Positions 20,507 through 31,898 of a stretch of DNA of 53,875 bases are shown piece by piece. The notes beneath the pieces were generated by a model. That model had not been told where the DNA came from and made no database searches. It saw nothing but the letters and a program-made list of their open reading frames with translations. Position 1 is the stretch's first letter, and every line of letters begins with the position of its first letter. The position numbers and the translations under genes are program-made. Source of the DNA: Temnopleurus reevesii (Eukaryota > Echinodermata > Echinoidea > Temnopleuroida > Temnopleuridae); contig BQKZ01000943.1 of the NCBI GenBank assembly GCA_036244855.1, forward strand, positions 36,673-90,547. Reading direction: 5' to 3'.

Positions 20507-20725
20507 CACTGTGAGTAGAAGGGACAAAGGCCTGGGACAGAGTAAACATATTTAATTCAAGCATTAGCAATAGCTAGATTGCAACAAAAGAAATTTCCAT
20601 CCTTCCTATTCTGCGAAAAAAAAGAACAATAGTCTAATCAGGGACTTGCTTTGGTGATCATAAAGCGAATCCTTTGATAAAGTTGTTTGCTTTGTCCTCG
20701 TCCTTTGTCCCTTCTGCTCACAGTG
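20507..20725. mobile_element. CACTG element F2, best full copy (219 bp)
   Basis: Starts CACTGTGAGTAGAAGGGACA and ends TGTCCCTTCTGCTCACAGTG, with ATA directly outside each end as a possible 3-bp target duplication. The arms continue with AAAGGCCTGGGACAGAGTAA and its imperfect complement. The interior is AT-rich and non-coding. Confidence 0.88.
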
Positions 20726-20749
20726 ATATACTCTACTCTACTCTACGCT

Positions 20750-20985
20750 TAATACTAGGTACCATAATATTACCCCGGCTATAAATGTCAAGCCAGCCAC
20801 ACAGGCACTTAAGCATTTCAAGGAATAGATAACTGTCAGGTTACTGCCAGATAATCATTATCACCGGGGTTGAGCGCAGCTCACTATGGATGAATTTCTT
20901 GCTGATGAAAATTAACCACACGGATGGGATTCGAACCGTCGACCTTGTAGTTGGCAAGAGTCACAACCACTACACCACAATGCTT
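20750..20985 (-). mobile_element. SINE-B copy 4
   Basis: ATATTACCCCGGCTATAAAT, GGGGTTGAGCGCAGC, GGGATTCGAACCGTCGACC and CACAACCACTACACCAC follow in the family order. It lies directly after the F2 copy. Confidence 0.8.
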
Positions 20986-22080
20986 ACAAAATAGCAGACA
21001 CAGAAATTGAGAACAGGCGATTCTCATTCTGCAGTACCTACGCTATGAACACCACTTGCAAAGAGAACAGATGAAATAAAACGACTTTCATTAAACCATA
21101 CCTAAATCTTGAACATGACAAAGAAAATGAACGAAATGGACTCCTCTCCTTCTCTCGTATAAACATCACAAACATGAAACACAAGAGAACAAAATCCTTA
21201 TTCCAGCACACATAACATGACAGAGAAGAAGTGTAGTATAAAAAAACACATTCTTTTCCTTCTCTCCATTGCAGCAAAAAGAAGATAAAAGCAAAGGAAA
21301 AACAACGATAACAACAAAAACAACAACGTCGTAAAGATTATCTAAGCGGAAATAGATCACGCGTTTCTTTATTAATGTAAGAATAGTACAATTATAAAAA
21401 TGGTTAAGAGCTGTGTTTATTTCATTTGCCCATTTTCTTTGACTGGGAAATATTCGTGTCAGAATGCTTTGAAACACTTTACTACAATTCCGCGGCTTCT
21501 CATTTTGCTTTTATTGTTCCATTTTCTTTAAAAATGGAAAGATATCCTTACTTACGCGTCAAAAATATATGTGCTTATTTTAGCTCCAAAAGACCTGCTC
21601 ATTAGACAAATAAGATTGTTCTGAGGCACTATATACAATACAATTTCCATGTCTTATCATTTTGTTTTAGTGTCCAACTTGAATTGATCATTTCTCTTAA
21701 AAAGCACTCTCATAGATGCGCTACTTACACGCAAAATCTTGGTACTTATTTTAGCAACTTTTTCGATTTTCCCACAATGAAATGCACCTATAACACCTAA
21801 AGTGTGCATATAGAGCTGATACAACATCTATCACGAGCTAATTTGATATCTTGTAGGGGTTTGCCTATCACGGTATCTTAGAAGTCAACCAGCTCAAAAA
21901 GGTGCTGTAGTGGTTCCTTGAATGCAGTTCAATTTTGTTCGGAGCAAAAATCTCAGCACAAACGGGATGTTGCTAGAAAGTTGAATTTGATCGAAAGTTG
22001 CAGTCGGTCAGCAAGCGCCAATTAAAGTCGTTGAAACTCTTTTAATATATCCCAGAGTGTGCACATAGAATAAGAGAGAA
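20986..22080. other. Intergenic with a diverged tandem duplication
   Basis: About 21488-21588 (TCTCATTTTGCTTTTATTGT to GTGCTTATTTTAGC) resembles about 21645-21755 (TTATCATTTTGTTTTAGTGT to GTACTTATTTTAGC), roughly 160 bp apart. No gene was recognised; open frames on the - strand near 21.2 kb are low-complexity. Confidence 0.45.
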
Positions 22081-22086
22081 TGAGGG

Positions 22087-22088
22087 AG

Positions 22089-22133
<45 letters not shown>

Positions 22134-22150
22134 TTTTTTGGGGGGGGGGT
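22087..22150. repeat. (GA)n, T run and G run
   Basis: About 40 bp of AGAG is followed by T10 and G10. Confidence 0.9.
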
Positions 22151-22269
22151 GGAAGATATTCAAATGTGACACGTGATGATACAATGCGATACTGTTTTAG
22201 ATATGCAAAGGTAACATGGAATTCAATCACCTCTCTAACCTACGTACGTGAGGCACATGCCAGGGAAAC

Positions 22270-22465
22270 GTCTTGTTTAATCTTACTCTCTTAACACCAA
22301 AATATCGGTGTTAATTTAACACCAAATTGATTTTCTTTAATTTTGTGCAGCACGAGAAATGTGTTTAAACACTTTTAGCGAGGAATTGGAGTGAGGTTAC
22401 ACCAAAATGGACAAAATGGAGTCTATTTGAACTAAATTTGAACTAAACACCGGTGTTGCTTGTGA
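22270..22465. other. GGTGTT/AACACC-rich stretch, decayed element
   Basis: TTAACACC, CGGTGTTAATTTAACACC and ACACCGGTGTT punctuate about 190 bp. A similar stretch lies at 25975-26115. They may be relics of elements like the insert at 16429, but no clear ends are visible. Confidence 0.4.
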
Positions 22466-22586
22466 TGTAAGGTAAAAAATACCCACAAACTAATCGAGAC
22501 TATGATGTAGAAGTCAGCTCTCCAGTCGATCATTCGACGTCACAACCACTTAAGACCGTTACAATCTTCAGCCACGGAACTGTTCG

Positions 22587-23720
22587 GCAGCAGACGACAT
22601 CTCAATAGGCGGGAAAAGGGGAAAAACAGGATGCACGCAGGATGCGCTACAGTGGTGCGTGCGGGATCTAAACATTTTGATGCTCGCGATACAATGCGCG
22701 GGTAAAAATCTTTGTAAACGTCATCGGTGCAATGATGTCCTGTTAACACTTGACAGTGGTCAATAATATATCTTTGCAGCATCAATCAAAACTTTCCGCG
22801 AGTGTTGAAATTTCGATTTATCTGTGAATATTGGATTATTGTTTTGTCGTTTTTACGAGAACTGATGGACAGTTATTGATTACTGGTGAGTAATTGTTAA
22901 ACTGTCCCCGTGTGCTTAGCATTAAGAATTCTTAAGCTTTTGTTTGAATATCTAATTCTAAATACATTTAGAAGTAATTAGAGTATGAAGAAGTGTGCAC
23001 GATGTTTAAACAGTTTGCGCATTTACGTTGCTAAAGACATCCATGAGATATCTTTATTTAGTTATGTTAAGAAAATAGTGCGTATTTTGACCTTTATTAT
23101 GGATTTATATATCTTTGGAAAAACTGAAGTATTCATATGACTTTATACAATCATCATCAGACAACAACTCAATAGGCGGGAAAAGAAAAAAGGGATGCAC
23201 GAAGGTTGCGCTACAGTGGTGCGTGCGGGATCTAAACATTTTGATGCTCGCGATACAATGCGCGGGTAAAAATCTTTGGAAACGTCATCGCAATGATGTC
23301 CTGTTAACACTTGACAGTGGTCAACGGTATCATTATACAGCATCAATCAAAATCTTTCCGCGAGTGTTGAGATTTCGATTTATTTGTGAATATTGGATTA
23401 TTGTAAATTGTTTGCAATTTTGGACGAGAACTGATGGACAGTTATTACTGGTGAGTAATTTATAAACTGTCCTTATGTGCTTCATGTTTAGAATTATACA
23501 AATGTTTGCCTAAATTTCGAATTCTAAATGCATTAATAAGTAATTGTATGAAAAAGTATGAACTATTTTATTAAAGTATAAGCATTGCACGTTGCTGATT
23601 ACATTTATAAGAGAATACTGATTAGTAATGTCTGGAAAAGGGTGGAAATTTTGAACTTTATAATTGATTCATAAATCGTCTTGAAAAATGAGAGTCTTTT
23701 AGGAGTTTACGTAATTGTTC
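22587..23720 (+). repeat. Tandem duplication of a ~568-bp block, each copy with a conserved splice donor
   Basis: Copy 1 (22587-23154) and copy 2 (23155-23720) share TCAATAGGCGGGAAAAG, GGTGCGTGCGGGATCTAAAC, CTCGCGATACAATGCGCGGG, AATGATGTCCTGTTAACACT and GAGAACTGATGGACAGTTAT. Both keep ACTG|GTGAGTAATT, a strong donor, after bases 22885 and 23450. Identity is highest before the donor and lower after it, as expected for exon versus intron. No long open frame crosses the conserved part, so if transcribed it would be a non-coding first exon with its promoter. That role is inferred. Confidence 0.85.
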
Positions 23721-24345
23721 TCTATAGATGCACATATTTTCATTGATGTCAGCCTAGTTTTTTGTTTGTATGACTTCATCAATTTTTTTAATATACGTTA
23801 AGGAATCAATGAGACGGTATTGAAAATTGAAATGATGGTTTATAAAGAAAGATTCCTTAACCATTTCTATCAAAACTGTTTTCAGTTGCTAGTTGGTAAA
23901 TGAACAGTGTCCAAATCTTAATACAATGTTACAAAGTTGACCGTGCACAGCTTTTAAATATCATAGGGTTTTGAAAGAAAATAAAAGTGATCTCATTATG
24001 TATTTAATAATCACTGCATCATATTTTATGAAATTAAGCATCCTATCTATTCAATTGATTATCTCACAACCATCCAATTGATATACTAGTAGACGACTCT
24101 GTTCAATGATTTTTTTATGATTTTTATGGGAACGATTTATCTTTAATGCATTTCGAATATTTGCAAAAGATATGATCACAATCTGTTGGTACCATTCTCT
24201 TATCATTATGGCCCTTCCTTTCAAAGAACCGCGCTTCATCTTTGCACATCATCGTGTTTATTTTTATGATGTATTCGAATCGTTGAAAGATGGGATTTGG
24301 GATAGATGGGAAAGAGACAGAGAAGGGGAAGGGAGAGAGAGATAG
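23721..24345. other. No gene seen
   Basis: AT-rich unique DNA between the duplicated block and the GAT microsatellite. If the duplicated block is a first exon, this would be intron. Confidence 0.4.
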
Positions 24346-24349
24346 AAAT

Positions 24350-24352
24350 ATA

Positions 24353-24386
<34 letters not shown>

Positions 24387-24435
24387 GGAGGAGGAGGGGG
24401 ACTAGGAGGAGGAGGAGAAAAAAGGGAGAAGGAGG
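24350..24435. repeat. (GAT)n and GAG-rich repeat
   Basis: GATGAT for about 35 bp followed by GAGGAG-rich sequence. Confidence 0.9.
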
Positions 24436-24713
24436 CCGAGGATGACAATGACGATGGTGATAATGATGACAATGATGGTTTTGTGTTTAATGGTTGTTAA
24501 ATTCATTTTTGTAGGAAGAAATAGAAGAGACAGAGCATGGAGAATTAATTTGAGGAAAGGAGAAAGATCAATAAATATGAAAAGAATGTGAAAAATAGTA
24601 ATAGAAAATAAGCAAATCATCAAACGGTAAATAACACTGTAATAAACGGTAAATGAAGGAAATGGAAAATAAAATTAATGGGAGAGATAGATAGCGGGGG
24701 AAAGAGAGATATA

Positions 24714-24797
<84 letters not shown>

Positions 24798-24831
24798 TAC
24801 TACTACTACTACTAATAATAATAATAATAAT
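24714..24831. repeat. (ACT)n of about 100 bp, then (AAT)n
   Basis: About 33 ACT units with one TCT interruption pass into about six AAT units. A SINE-like piece with AAGGCGCTCTAATCTGCC follows at 24832-24878. Confidence 0.92.
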
Positions 24832-24889
24832 TTCAGATTTGTAAGGCGCTCTAATCTGCCCTGAGGCACTCTAGACAAATAGTGAAGAT

Positions 24890-24952
24890 AGATAGAGAAA
24901 GAGAGAGAAAGAGCGAGCGAGAGAGAGAGAGACAGACAGAGGGAGAGAATAC
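24890..24952. repeat. GA-rich microsatellite
   Basis: AGAGAG with GAGCGAGCG and GACAGACAG variants. Confidence 0.85.
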
Positions 24953-25247
24953 GAAGGGAGAATCGAAAAAAAAAGGGGGAAAATGAGAGTTTGAAAACAA
25001 AAATAGAATGAAGTATAAAGATGATTCATATGTTCATGACAATAATGAGATAGAGAGAAACGAAACATTAATCACTCAACTCAAGATAACACCCGCCCAT
25101 CTTTTCCATCCTCCATCAACATCACATCATTCCCTTCTCTCATCCAACCCGTCAAACACCGGCTCCATGCAACCATCTCAATGCAACATCCATCCCGCAT
25201 CTCCCATCTCATTCTCCTCCTCTCCTTTATATCCCCTTCTTCTGCAG

Positions 25248-25569
25248 ATAATCTTCACTGTTTGGGAGGAAAATATTGACGCCATTTTCGGAGGAGCACT
25301 TTTCTTGAATAAAAGCAAGAGAAATTGCTTGGCGATTTCCCCTTTGGATATTTGTTTTTGATACCTCTTCATCATCGCTCATCTCAGCTCGCTAGATCGG
25401 GCTGGAGTTGTGGACTGACTCCGAGTTTTGAAGGGTACTGGTTTGGTGGAATGAAAAAAGAGGAAGGTGGTGGTATTGATGAAAGTGGAGGTTGGTCACC
25501 AGAAGAAGCGGCTAAATTTCATCAGGAACTTTTGTGATTTTTATGCCCATCGGCTTGGACATCCGCAAG
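25248..25569 (+). CDS. Candidate exon, possible first coding exon of an unknown small protein
   Basis: I do not recognise a family. A very good pyrimidine tract and acceptor (CCCCTTCTTCTGCAG, ending 25247) and a donor (GCAAG|GTAAGA at 25570) bound 322 bp. Several ATGs are present. The frame that stays open to the donor starts at 25479, reads MKVEVGHQKKRLNF through FYAHRLGHPQ, and leaves one base. Two rivals exist: a 28-residue frame from 25451 that stops before the donor, and a nine-codon frame from 25543. The exon lies downstream of the duplicated donor-bearing block on the same strand, so a model with that block as alternative non-coding first exons is possible. It could equally be a non-coding RNA exon or chance. 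Confidence 0.25.
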
Positions 25570-25628
25570 GTAAGATTTTTAGTTTTACGTATTGTAAATA
25601 TTTGTAAATCTTGTATGTCTCGTATGTT

Positions 25629-25725
25629 GTTTAAAATTACTCAAAGCTCATTCAAGCGCCTTGAGCATTTTATCAAAATGGACAATGGCGCTCTATAAAT
25701 CTCATGTATTATTATCATTATCAAT
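25629..25725 (+). mobile_element. SINE-like 3' end fragment
   Basis: CAAGCGCCTTGAGCATTTTA and GCGCTCTATAAATCTCATGT, then ATTATTATCATTATC, as in a SINE body and tail. No tRNA-like head is present. Confidence 0.45.
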
Positions 25726-26749
25726 ATATTGTATAATCTACATAATTCATTCTTTAACTTGTCTCTGGAGATGACATTATCTCTAACATTTATGGATCAC
25801 TAACATTATAAGAGGGCGATGGATGAACATTTTATCATTGTTCGACTGGTTTTTTTTTTTTTTTAATTTTTTTGCTCAACATTCTCATGTATCAGTTATT
25901 TTCTATTCGGTCACATAAGTTAACGCCAATTTCATTCCGATCGATCGTAAATGTATAATATGCGAGCCAATTTAAGCCTCCAAACAACACCATTCGGTGT
26001 TTAGATATATTGATTTGAATCCAAACGGATGTTATTTCAACACTTTTAGGATGTGAACCTACATCGATTCTAACTGGTGTTGAATCTAACACTAGAAGTT
26101 TTTGCAGTGCGCATAACACTTTGCACCACTCACAGAAAATAACTATACATTAGTTTTAAGAGAAGCATCGGAAATGATTCTTTATTAGATAATCGTAAGG
26201 GAAATTGCAAAAGAACAAGGAGAAAGAAATAGATAGGGAGAGAAAGAGAGAGAGAGAGAAAGAGAGGTTGGGGTGGACATATTTATAGAATAATTATGTC
26301 CACCAAATAACCGTAAGCATGATAATGACAACAGCAAAAAAAAAAACAAAAAAAAAACACAACAACATGATTGAGCATTATTGGTCTCGAAATATACTGA
26401 AATAATTCCATAATGATAATTGGATCATCATAAGTTCCACGCATTTTGGCTATGATAGCATGTTAAGGGAGTAAAATTATCCGCATCCAAGGTTATATTA
26501 CTTCCTTTCTTCCCAAAAACAGGTGCAGAATCATTGTAATAATACAAGAGTGCAGGTGTGTGCGCAAACATACGTATAAACATGATAAAGTCGTTGTAAC
26601 TGTCACTGACTATCGTGATTTGGGATGAATTACAGCGTGTGATTGGTTATCATAAATATTAAATGATCTCTGTCAATTTGTATTCATACCAAGGGCATAT
26701 AATCAGATATAAAAGTATATTCCCCGTTATGTCCATTGAGATATTGATG
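25726..26749. other. No gene seen
   Basis: Contains a T run (25850-25864), an AACACC/GGTGTT-rich stretch at 25975-26115 ending TTTTTGCAGTG, a GA microsatellite at 26237-26265 and A-rich runs at 26336-26358. Confidence 0.45.
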
Positions 26750-26975
26750 CACTACGAGTAGAAGGTACACACAATTGGCCAAAGTAAACTGTTAACTTTA
26801 AGTCTTCACAGTAGCTTCATGGTCACCATAAAAAAAAATATTGTTACTGGTCTGTTGCCACAATTGTTAAACATTTCTCCATAGAATATGAGAAATCGAT
26901 TTCTTTGCGTGTATCTCGCTACTGTGAATTCTTTGTGTAATTTGTCGAAATCCTTTCTCCCTTCTGCTTCTACTG
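26750..26975. mobile_element. CACTG element F2, diverged copy
   Basis: Left CACTACGAGTAGAAGG; right TTTCTCCCTTCTGCTTCTAC followed by TG. CAGTAGCTTCATGGTCACC and CTCGCTACTGTGAA match inner F2 blocks. Confidence 0.65.
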
Positions 26976-27689
26976 GGGTATTATTCGACCTCTCCCCTGC
27001 AACTCTTCATAATGAGTGTAAATGCTTATCATTATTTGTTTATTCGGTAATAATGCTACTTCAGAAATACAAGAATAAATGTGAATAACTTTATTTATGT
27101 CCCCCCCCCAAAAAAAATAAAAAAAAATAAATAAATAAAAGAAACAACAGAAGGTGGGTTCTCAACTCATAAACATTGTCATTGTCAATCGGAAACGTAT
27201 AGTTTGCAAAAATTGAACCCGGCTTGCTTACTTGTGAAGGGGTGTTTAATTGCACCAGACTTTCATGAAGCTTGTTGTTACACAAATTTCTCAGTCATAC
27301 AGATTTCTAAGTAGAACCTATCTAAGTTAGATGTTAACATGCCATGCATCGTTTGGAGCATATAGTACAGTCATATGGCACTATGATATAGTACAAATGG
27401 GCGTCAGATTAATTAGGTTTGGGCAAACATTGAACATGGGAAAATTCTGGTTGACCGCAGGGGGGGGGGGGGGGGGGGAGTGGACTAGGGGCTAGGGCTA
27501 GAACCTCCTCGGTCAACGTTATAGGGGGCCCAACATTTTAGCAAAGTTGAGCTGATAACTTTTATTTGCTCATCATCTTGTTGTTGACGAGGCGAAGTTA
27601 GCCGATCTCCCTCCCAGTCTTCAAAACCCGTGCGCGTTATTACTCATAAAAATCTTGATGGAGGGAAAATTCACTTGCACACTTAGATA
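26976..27689. other. No gene seen; homopolymer runs
   Basis: C9/A-rich run at 27101-27140 and a G19 run at 27461-27479. The rest is unique AT-rich sequence. Confidence 0.5.
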
Positions 27690-28117
27690 CTAGATAGAAT
27701 GGTTGTACACACAAATATTGGTTACTAAATTACATGTATCAACATAATTTTCGTCCGTTTTTTTTTTTGAAGAAGTGAAGGTTTCCAAAATGCAGTCATT
27801 TTCAAAGGAATCCCGACAAACCAACAGTTCAGTGGGCATCCTTTTTCTAGAAAAGATTTCCAGTTCTACTTTTCTCCCGCCAGAGGAGGAAAGGGTGTTC
27901 AAACGGGCAAAAAAATAGCCCGGAGCACATTTATCTTTCGAACACGATCCCTTCCTCCCTAAGAAAATGATGTATGAATCATCTCTGAGGTCTTTGTCAC
28001 TTGTTAGTAAACATCGGCCTTCCAAATCATCTCGATTCATGGTTTCATGTGTGCAGTGGTATCTTGAGTTCCATTCAGGACCATGAAGACATTTTGAGTG
28101 TCCACACCAGTACTTGC
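27690..28117 (-). CDS. Candidate Cys-containing coding stretch, unknown
   Basis: No family recognised. On the - strand one frame is open from 28124 down to 27690, about 144 codons, longer than most open frames here. An acceptor-like CCTCAG ends at 28118. The frame reads GKYWCGHSKCLHGPEWNS, then an internal Met at 28040, RDDSYIIFLGRKGSCSKDKC, APGYFFARL and, near the end, LVCRDSFENDC. Spaced cysteines and a mixed, non-repetitive composition would suit an extracellular domain. The final part after a K run looks non-coding, and no donor is obvious. It may be an old exon, a pseudogene piece or chance. Confidence 0.28.
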
Positions 28118-28785
28118 CTGAGGCTCACATATCAGTAAACATATCAAATAAAATACGATCCGAGGTCGATGTTCTTTTATTCAACGATTGCGCGCATCAA
28201 AATTGCCGTTTACGTCGAATGTTGAGCAAGCTTATATTAGGATTAACGACCCCCTTTCTAGGGTTTCCAGTGAAAATGGCACCCCTATATACGAGATTGT
28301 ATATAATTTCATTAGAATGCAAACTTTATTGGGTACTTCGGAAACAGTACTGGAAAAAACCTTAAACTCTTGGGTAAATTTTTCTCCATTTGAAAGCGGA
28401 ATTTACCTTGCTATACGGCCAATCGTTTGGCATGACACTAATCAATTAATATTGTGTAATAAGTTGAAAATGGATTAATTGTGGAGCATAAATGATTGCC
28501 TAAGAGACAAGGGCAAAATTGCCCAAACAGTAAGGTTGGTCGGATTTACTCTCCAGCACTTTTTGCAGTGTACGATTTTTGTTTTTCGGTTGATATGTAT
28601 TAATGATAAGACTTATTTTCGAAAGAAGTTGAGATTCTCAAATTTTACACATTGGTCCCTAAATCCATATCGGATGTCACACATTTAAACGCAAGCTCGT
28701 GTTATAGAAGTTATTAATAAAAGTAAACTCAATACATGAGAGACAAATATGGAATAAAAAGAGCGGCTAGGATTTACATCCATTT
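28118..28785. other. No gene seen
   Basis: Two overlapping + strand open frames (28114-28478) lack motifs and splice context. The stretch near 28555 ends CTTTTTGCAGTG, a sequence also found at 26107, perhaps an element end. Confidence 0.4.
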
Positions 28786-28792
28786 TGATATT

Positions 28793-29355
28793 TGAATAAA
28801 CATGAATGAAAGCTAGAATGTAAAGACGAAGAGGTATAGAAATCCAGCTATTCCTCTTTCTCTCCCTCATTTTCATTTTAAACCGGTGCGGGGGGGAATC
28901 TATCCCTCTCTTCGTTACATTATGAGCATGTGTAACGTGTATATAGGGCAAGGAAATAGGGCCCTGTCAAATCCATTGCAGAAGTAAACAATCTACAAAT
29001 AATCCCGAGATATTTAGGGCAGGTTCTGTGACGTAGAACTACACAGGAGTTTGACAATTTGCATCTTTTTTTTTTTATATGTGAATAAACATGAATGAAA
29101 ACTGGAATGTACAGACAAAAACATAAAAACTCGAGCCATCTCCTTTTCACTCCCTCATTATCATTTGGAGACCCGGAGGGGGGGGGGGGGGGGAAATCCT
29201 AACCCACCCCTCGTTACATCGGGCATGTGTAACATATATGGCAAGGAAATAGGGCCCTGTCAAATCCATTGCAGAAGTAAACAATCTACAAATGATCTAG
29301 GGATATTTAGGGCAGCCTCTCTCACGCAGAACTACACAGAAGTTTGACGATAACC
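28793..29355 (+). repeat. Tandem duplication with a ~290-bp period
   Basis: TGAATAAACATGAATGAAA occurs at 28793 and 29083. AAGGAAATAGGGCCCTGTCA, TCCATTGCAGAAGTAAACAA and AGAACTACACAG follow at the same offset in both. A run of 7 G in copy 1 corresponds to 18 G in copy 2 (about 29177-29194), so the homopolymer has expanded. Confidence 0.88.
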
Positions 29356-29539
29356 CAATTCATATATTATGTCTTCTTGTTCTAACTTGAAAGAATCGTC
29401 ATTCAATATTATGTGGATGACGATAACATATTTACTATATGAACGATCATTACCTTACATGTGAAAGTAGTCTTTATCGTGTCTTCCACTTTTAGATATT
29501 TCTTTGCAAATTTGGGTTGTGCAGAACATGTAATTTATG

Positions 29540-29637
29540 TTTTGGCAGGGCTCTCCTGAAAAGCAGGCCATGTGGCTTGAATGAGACCACCCTGTCTTTT
29601 AAAGAAAACTTGAATAAATCAATAAATAAATAAATAT
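29540..29637 (+). mobile_element. Non-LTR retrotransposon 3' end
   Basis: CAGGGCTCTCCTGAAAAGCA, GACCACCCTGTC and then AATAAATCAATAAATAAATA resemble L2/CR1-type 3' ends with a short-unit tail. No reverse transcriptase frame precedes it, so it is strongly 5'-truncated. Confidence 0.6.
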
Positions 29638-30954
29638 CTCAACATCAATCTAGCAAACATAGATGGAAAAAGACAGGACAGTGATAGAATTTGTGATTTT
29701 TTTTAAACAATATGCCTTATGCTACTAGAATTGATATTTGGCATGCTTGTATGACGGCATATTGAAAATTCGTCATATCCAACGGCCATTTTTTTTCCGT
29801 TCAATTCTTTATCTTAAAACAAAGGCATGCATGCCATTAAACCATGTTAACTCATTATACGATTTGTCTGATATCCTGAAACGTGTTTTACATGTTTTAT
29901 TCATCTTATGACATATCTCTAGGCTTTAGAAATCCCCTTTAATAAACAAAAGCTTACATCCAAGCTTGTAGATTTGCAGTTTCACGGGGCAAAATTTCAT
30001 TTCAAATTTTGTGACAAGCATGTCATGAAAAAAAAAAAGGAACAAGAAAGACAAAAAAAGTTTGTGTAATTCACTTCACTGGCCATCATATTTTTGCCTC
30101 TTTTGCTTTCGTTTTATCCCCCCATTTTCACATCTCCAACTTTAAACGGGGGACCCACCCCTCCCTCCCCTTGGCAACTCGCCGGTGATTATTCCCAAAT
30201 CTCAAATAAACCAACACCAAAATCGACCAAGCACGATTTATTTTTTGTTATCCCTTGGTATCCAAATTATTCGATTCCAATAGTGACCACCTCTTTGAAA
30301 CTTCTTATTCTATCTCATGTATGATCTCACCTGGATGATGTTGCCATGGTTACCTGATGTTCTTATCGGATTGTTGAGATCAGTCAGGTATGAGATATTG
30401 AAATCTTAGCATGACTGACGGGTCAATCCTTTATGCACTTCACCGCACAAAGGGTATACAGGATGACAGCTGATTGTCAGAATTATATCAGGCTTTGGAG
30501 AAAATATAATCCCTTTATGAACATGCATACTTGTATATCACACCCTTTATCAATCTTTGACAGCAAGAGGACATTCTCAATATGACATGCGAGAAGAATG
30601 GCGTGGTATTTAGTACCATTTCGTGATGAAATGGATCCACATCGGAAAATACCTTAGAAAGTGAAATGAAATGTAATGAAAATGTATTCCATGCTCTGAC
30701 TTTTGCCTCTTAATATCTAAACTTATTTCAATTTGATTTTGATAGTCGTTTCCAAATGGTGGCAAAACATTTATGTAGTAAATTTATTCATTTCAGTTCT
30801 CTTTCAAAATAGGATATGTGTATTAAGTTATTAAAAATGCTTTCCATTCAGCTATGCTTTCCATTAAATTAAAAGGCGTAATAGATATTGCAAAGCAACA
30901 ATAATCTAAAACATTACTGGACACTAATATGAGTTTATATCACTTTATTAAACT
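29638..30954. other. No gene seen
   Basis: Unique AT-rich sequence. A small imperfect hairpin lies around 30318-30395 (CTCATGTATGATCTCACCTG and its mirrored GTCAGGTATGAGAT). Confidence 0.45.
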
Positions 30955-31225
30955 TAATAATATGCAGTTCTTATATAGCGCTAATTACTTATGCTATTAG
31001 TCTGTAAGCGCTCTACAATCAATGAAGCAATATTACCCTGCCTTAGCAATAGCAGCTTGTGAGGCGCTTGCATTCCTACGTGATACCCATTCGTCTCACC
31101 TGGATTGAGTGCAGCACAATAAGAATGAATCTCTTGCTGGAGGAAATTAACGCCATGGGTGGGACTCGAACGGTAGACCTCTTGCATGAAAGGCAAAAGT
31201 CAGAACCACTACACTATTACGCAAC
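30955..31225 (-). mobile_element. SINE-B copy 5
   Basis: TCTTATATAGCGCTAATTAC, GTAAGCGCTCTACAATC, ATTACCCTGCCTTAGC, GGATTGAGTGCAGCACAA, GGGACTCGAACGGTAGACC and AACCACTACACTATTACG follow in the family order. Confidence 0.8.
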
Positions 31226-31895
31226 GCTTCAACATAAAGGAACATATAGTAAAGAACAGTTAGTACATCAAACATTACCATAAATATACATAAATACAGC
31301 AGAATAGAATTAGTCCGGTGCAAAGCTTATTATTGCAAAAAGCAGAGCAGAAAAACAATATACATAACGTTCATAGAACGGCTACATTTAAAATACTCGT
31401 TAATACAAAACCAAAGAGTGCGCATAGAGCAATTTTTGATGATTAACTCTAAAACTTCAGTACTGACATGACTGACAAAAAAGGAAGATGTGATTCAATT
31501 CCATCGATAAAGTTATGATACCATATGCTTGATGTATATCCAAGCTGCGACTTGCATTATATCTACAGATGGAGAGTTGTATACACAGATGAATATTTTG
31601 TTTAAAGATAATCTGTATTCAAAACACTGTATGGATCTATTTCCATTTTGAATTAATTTCCTTGTGAAAACAAAGGGAGATGGTATACGATCATGACTCA
31701 AATTAAAAGTCGTATAACTGCGGCCTCAATACATCACACGCTCCGATCTTCCACACAAAAGGGTGTACGTGAATCCCCGTCCCTATCCCCCTGCACCGCC
31801 CCGGGACATGATTCGTGTATTAGAGATTTGTTCGGCGGGTTGGATGATTCTGTACGGAAGCCTTGAAGTACGTTCAATGAGAGATGAATTTTGAG
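31226..31895. other. No gene seen
   Basis: Unique sequence. Slightly higher GC near 31780-31850. No element or exon could be supported. Confidence 0.4.
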
Positions 31896-31898
31896 ATC

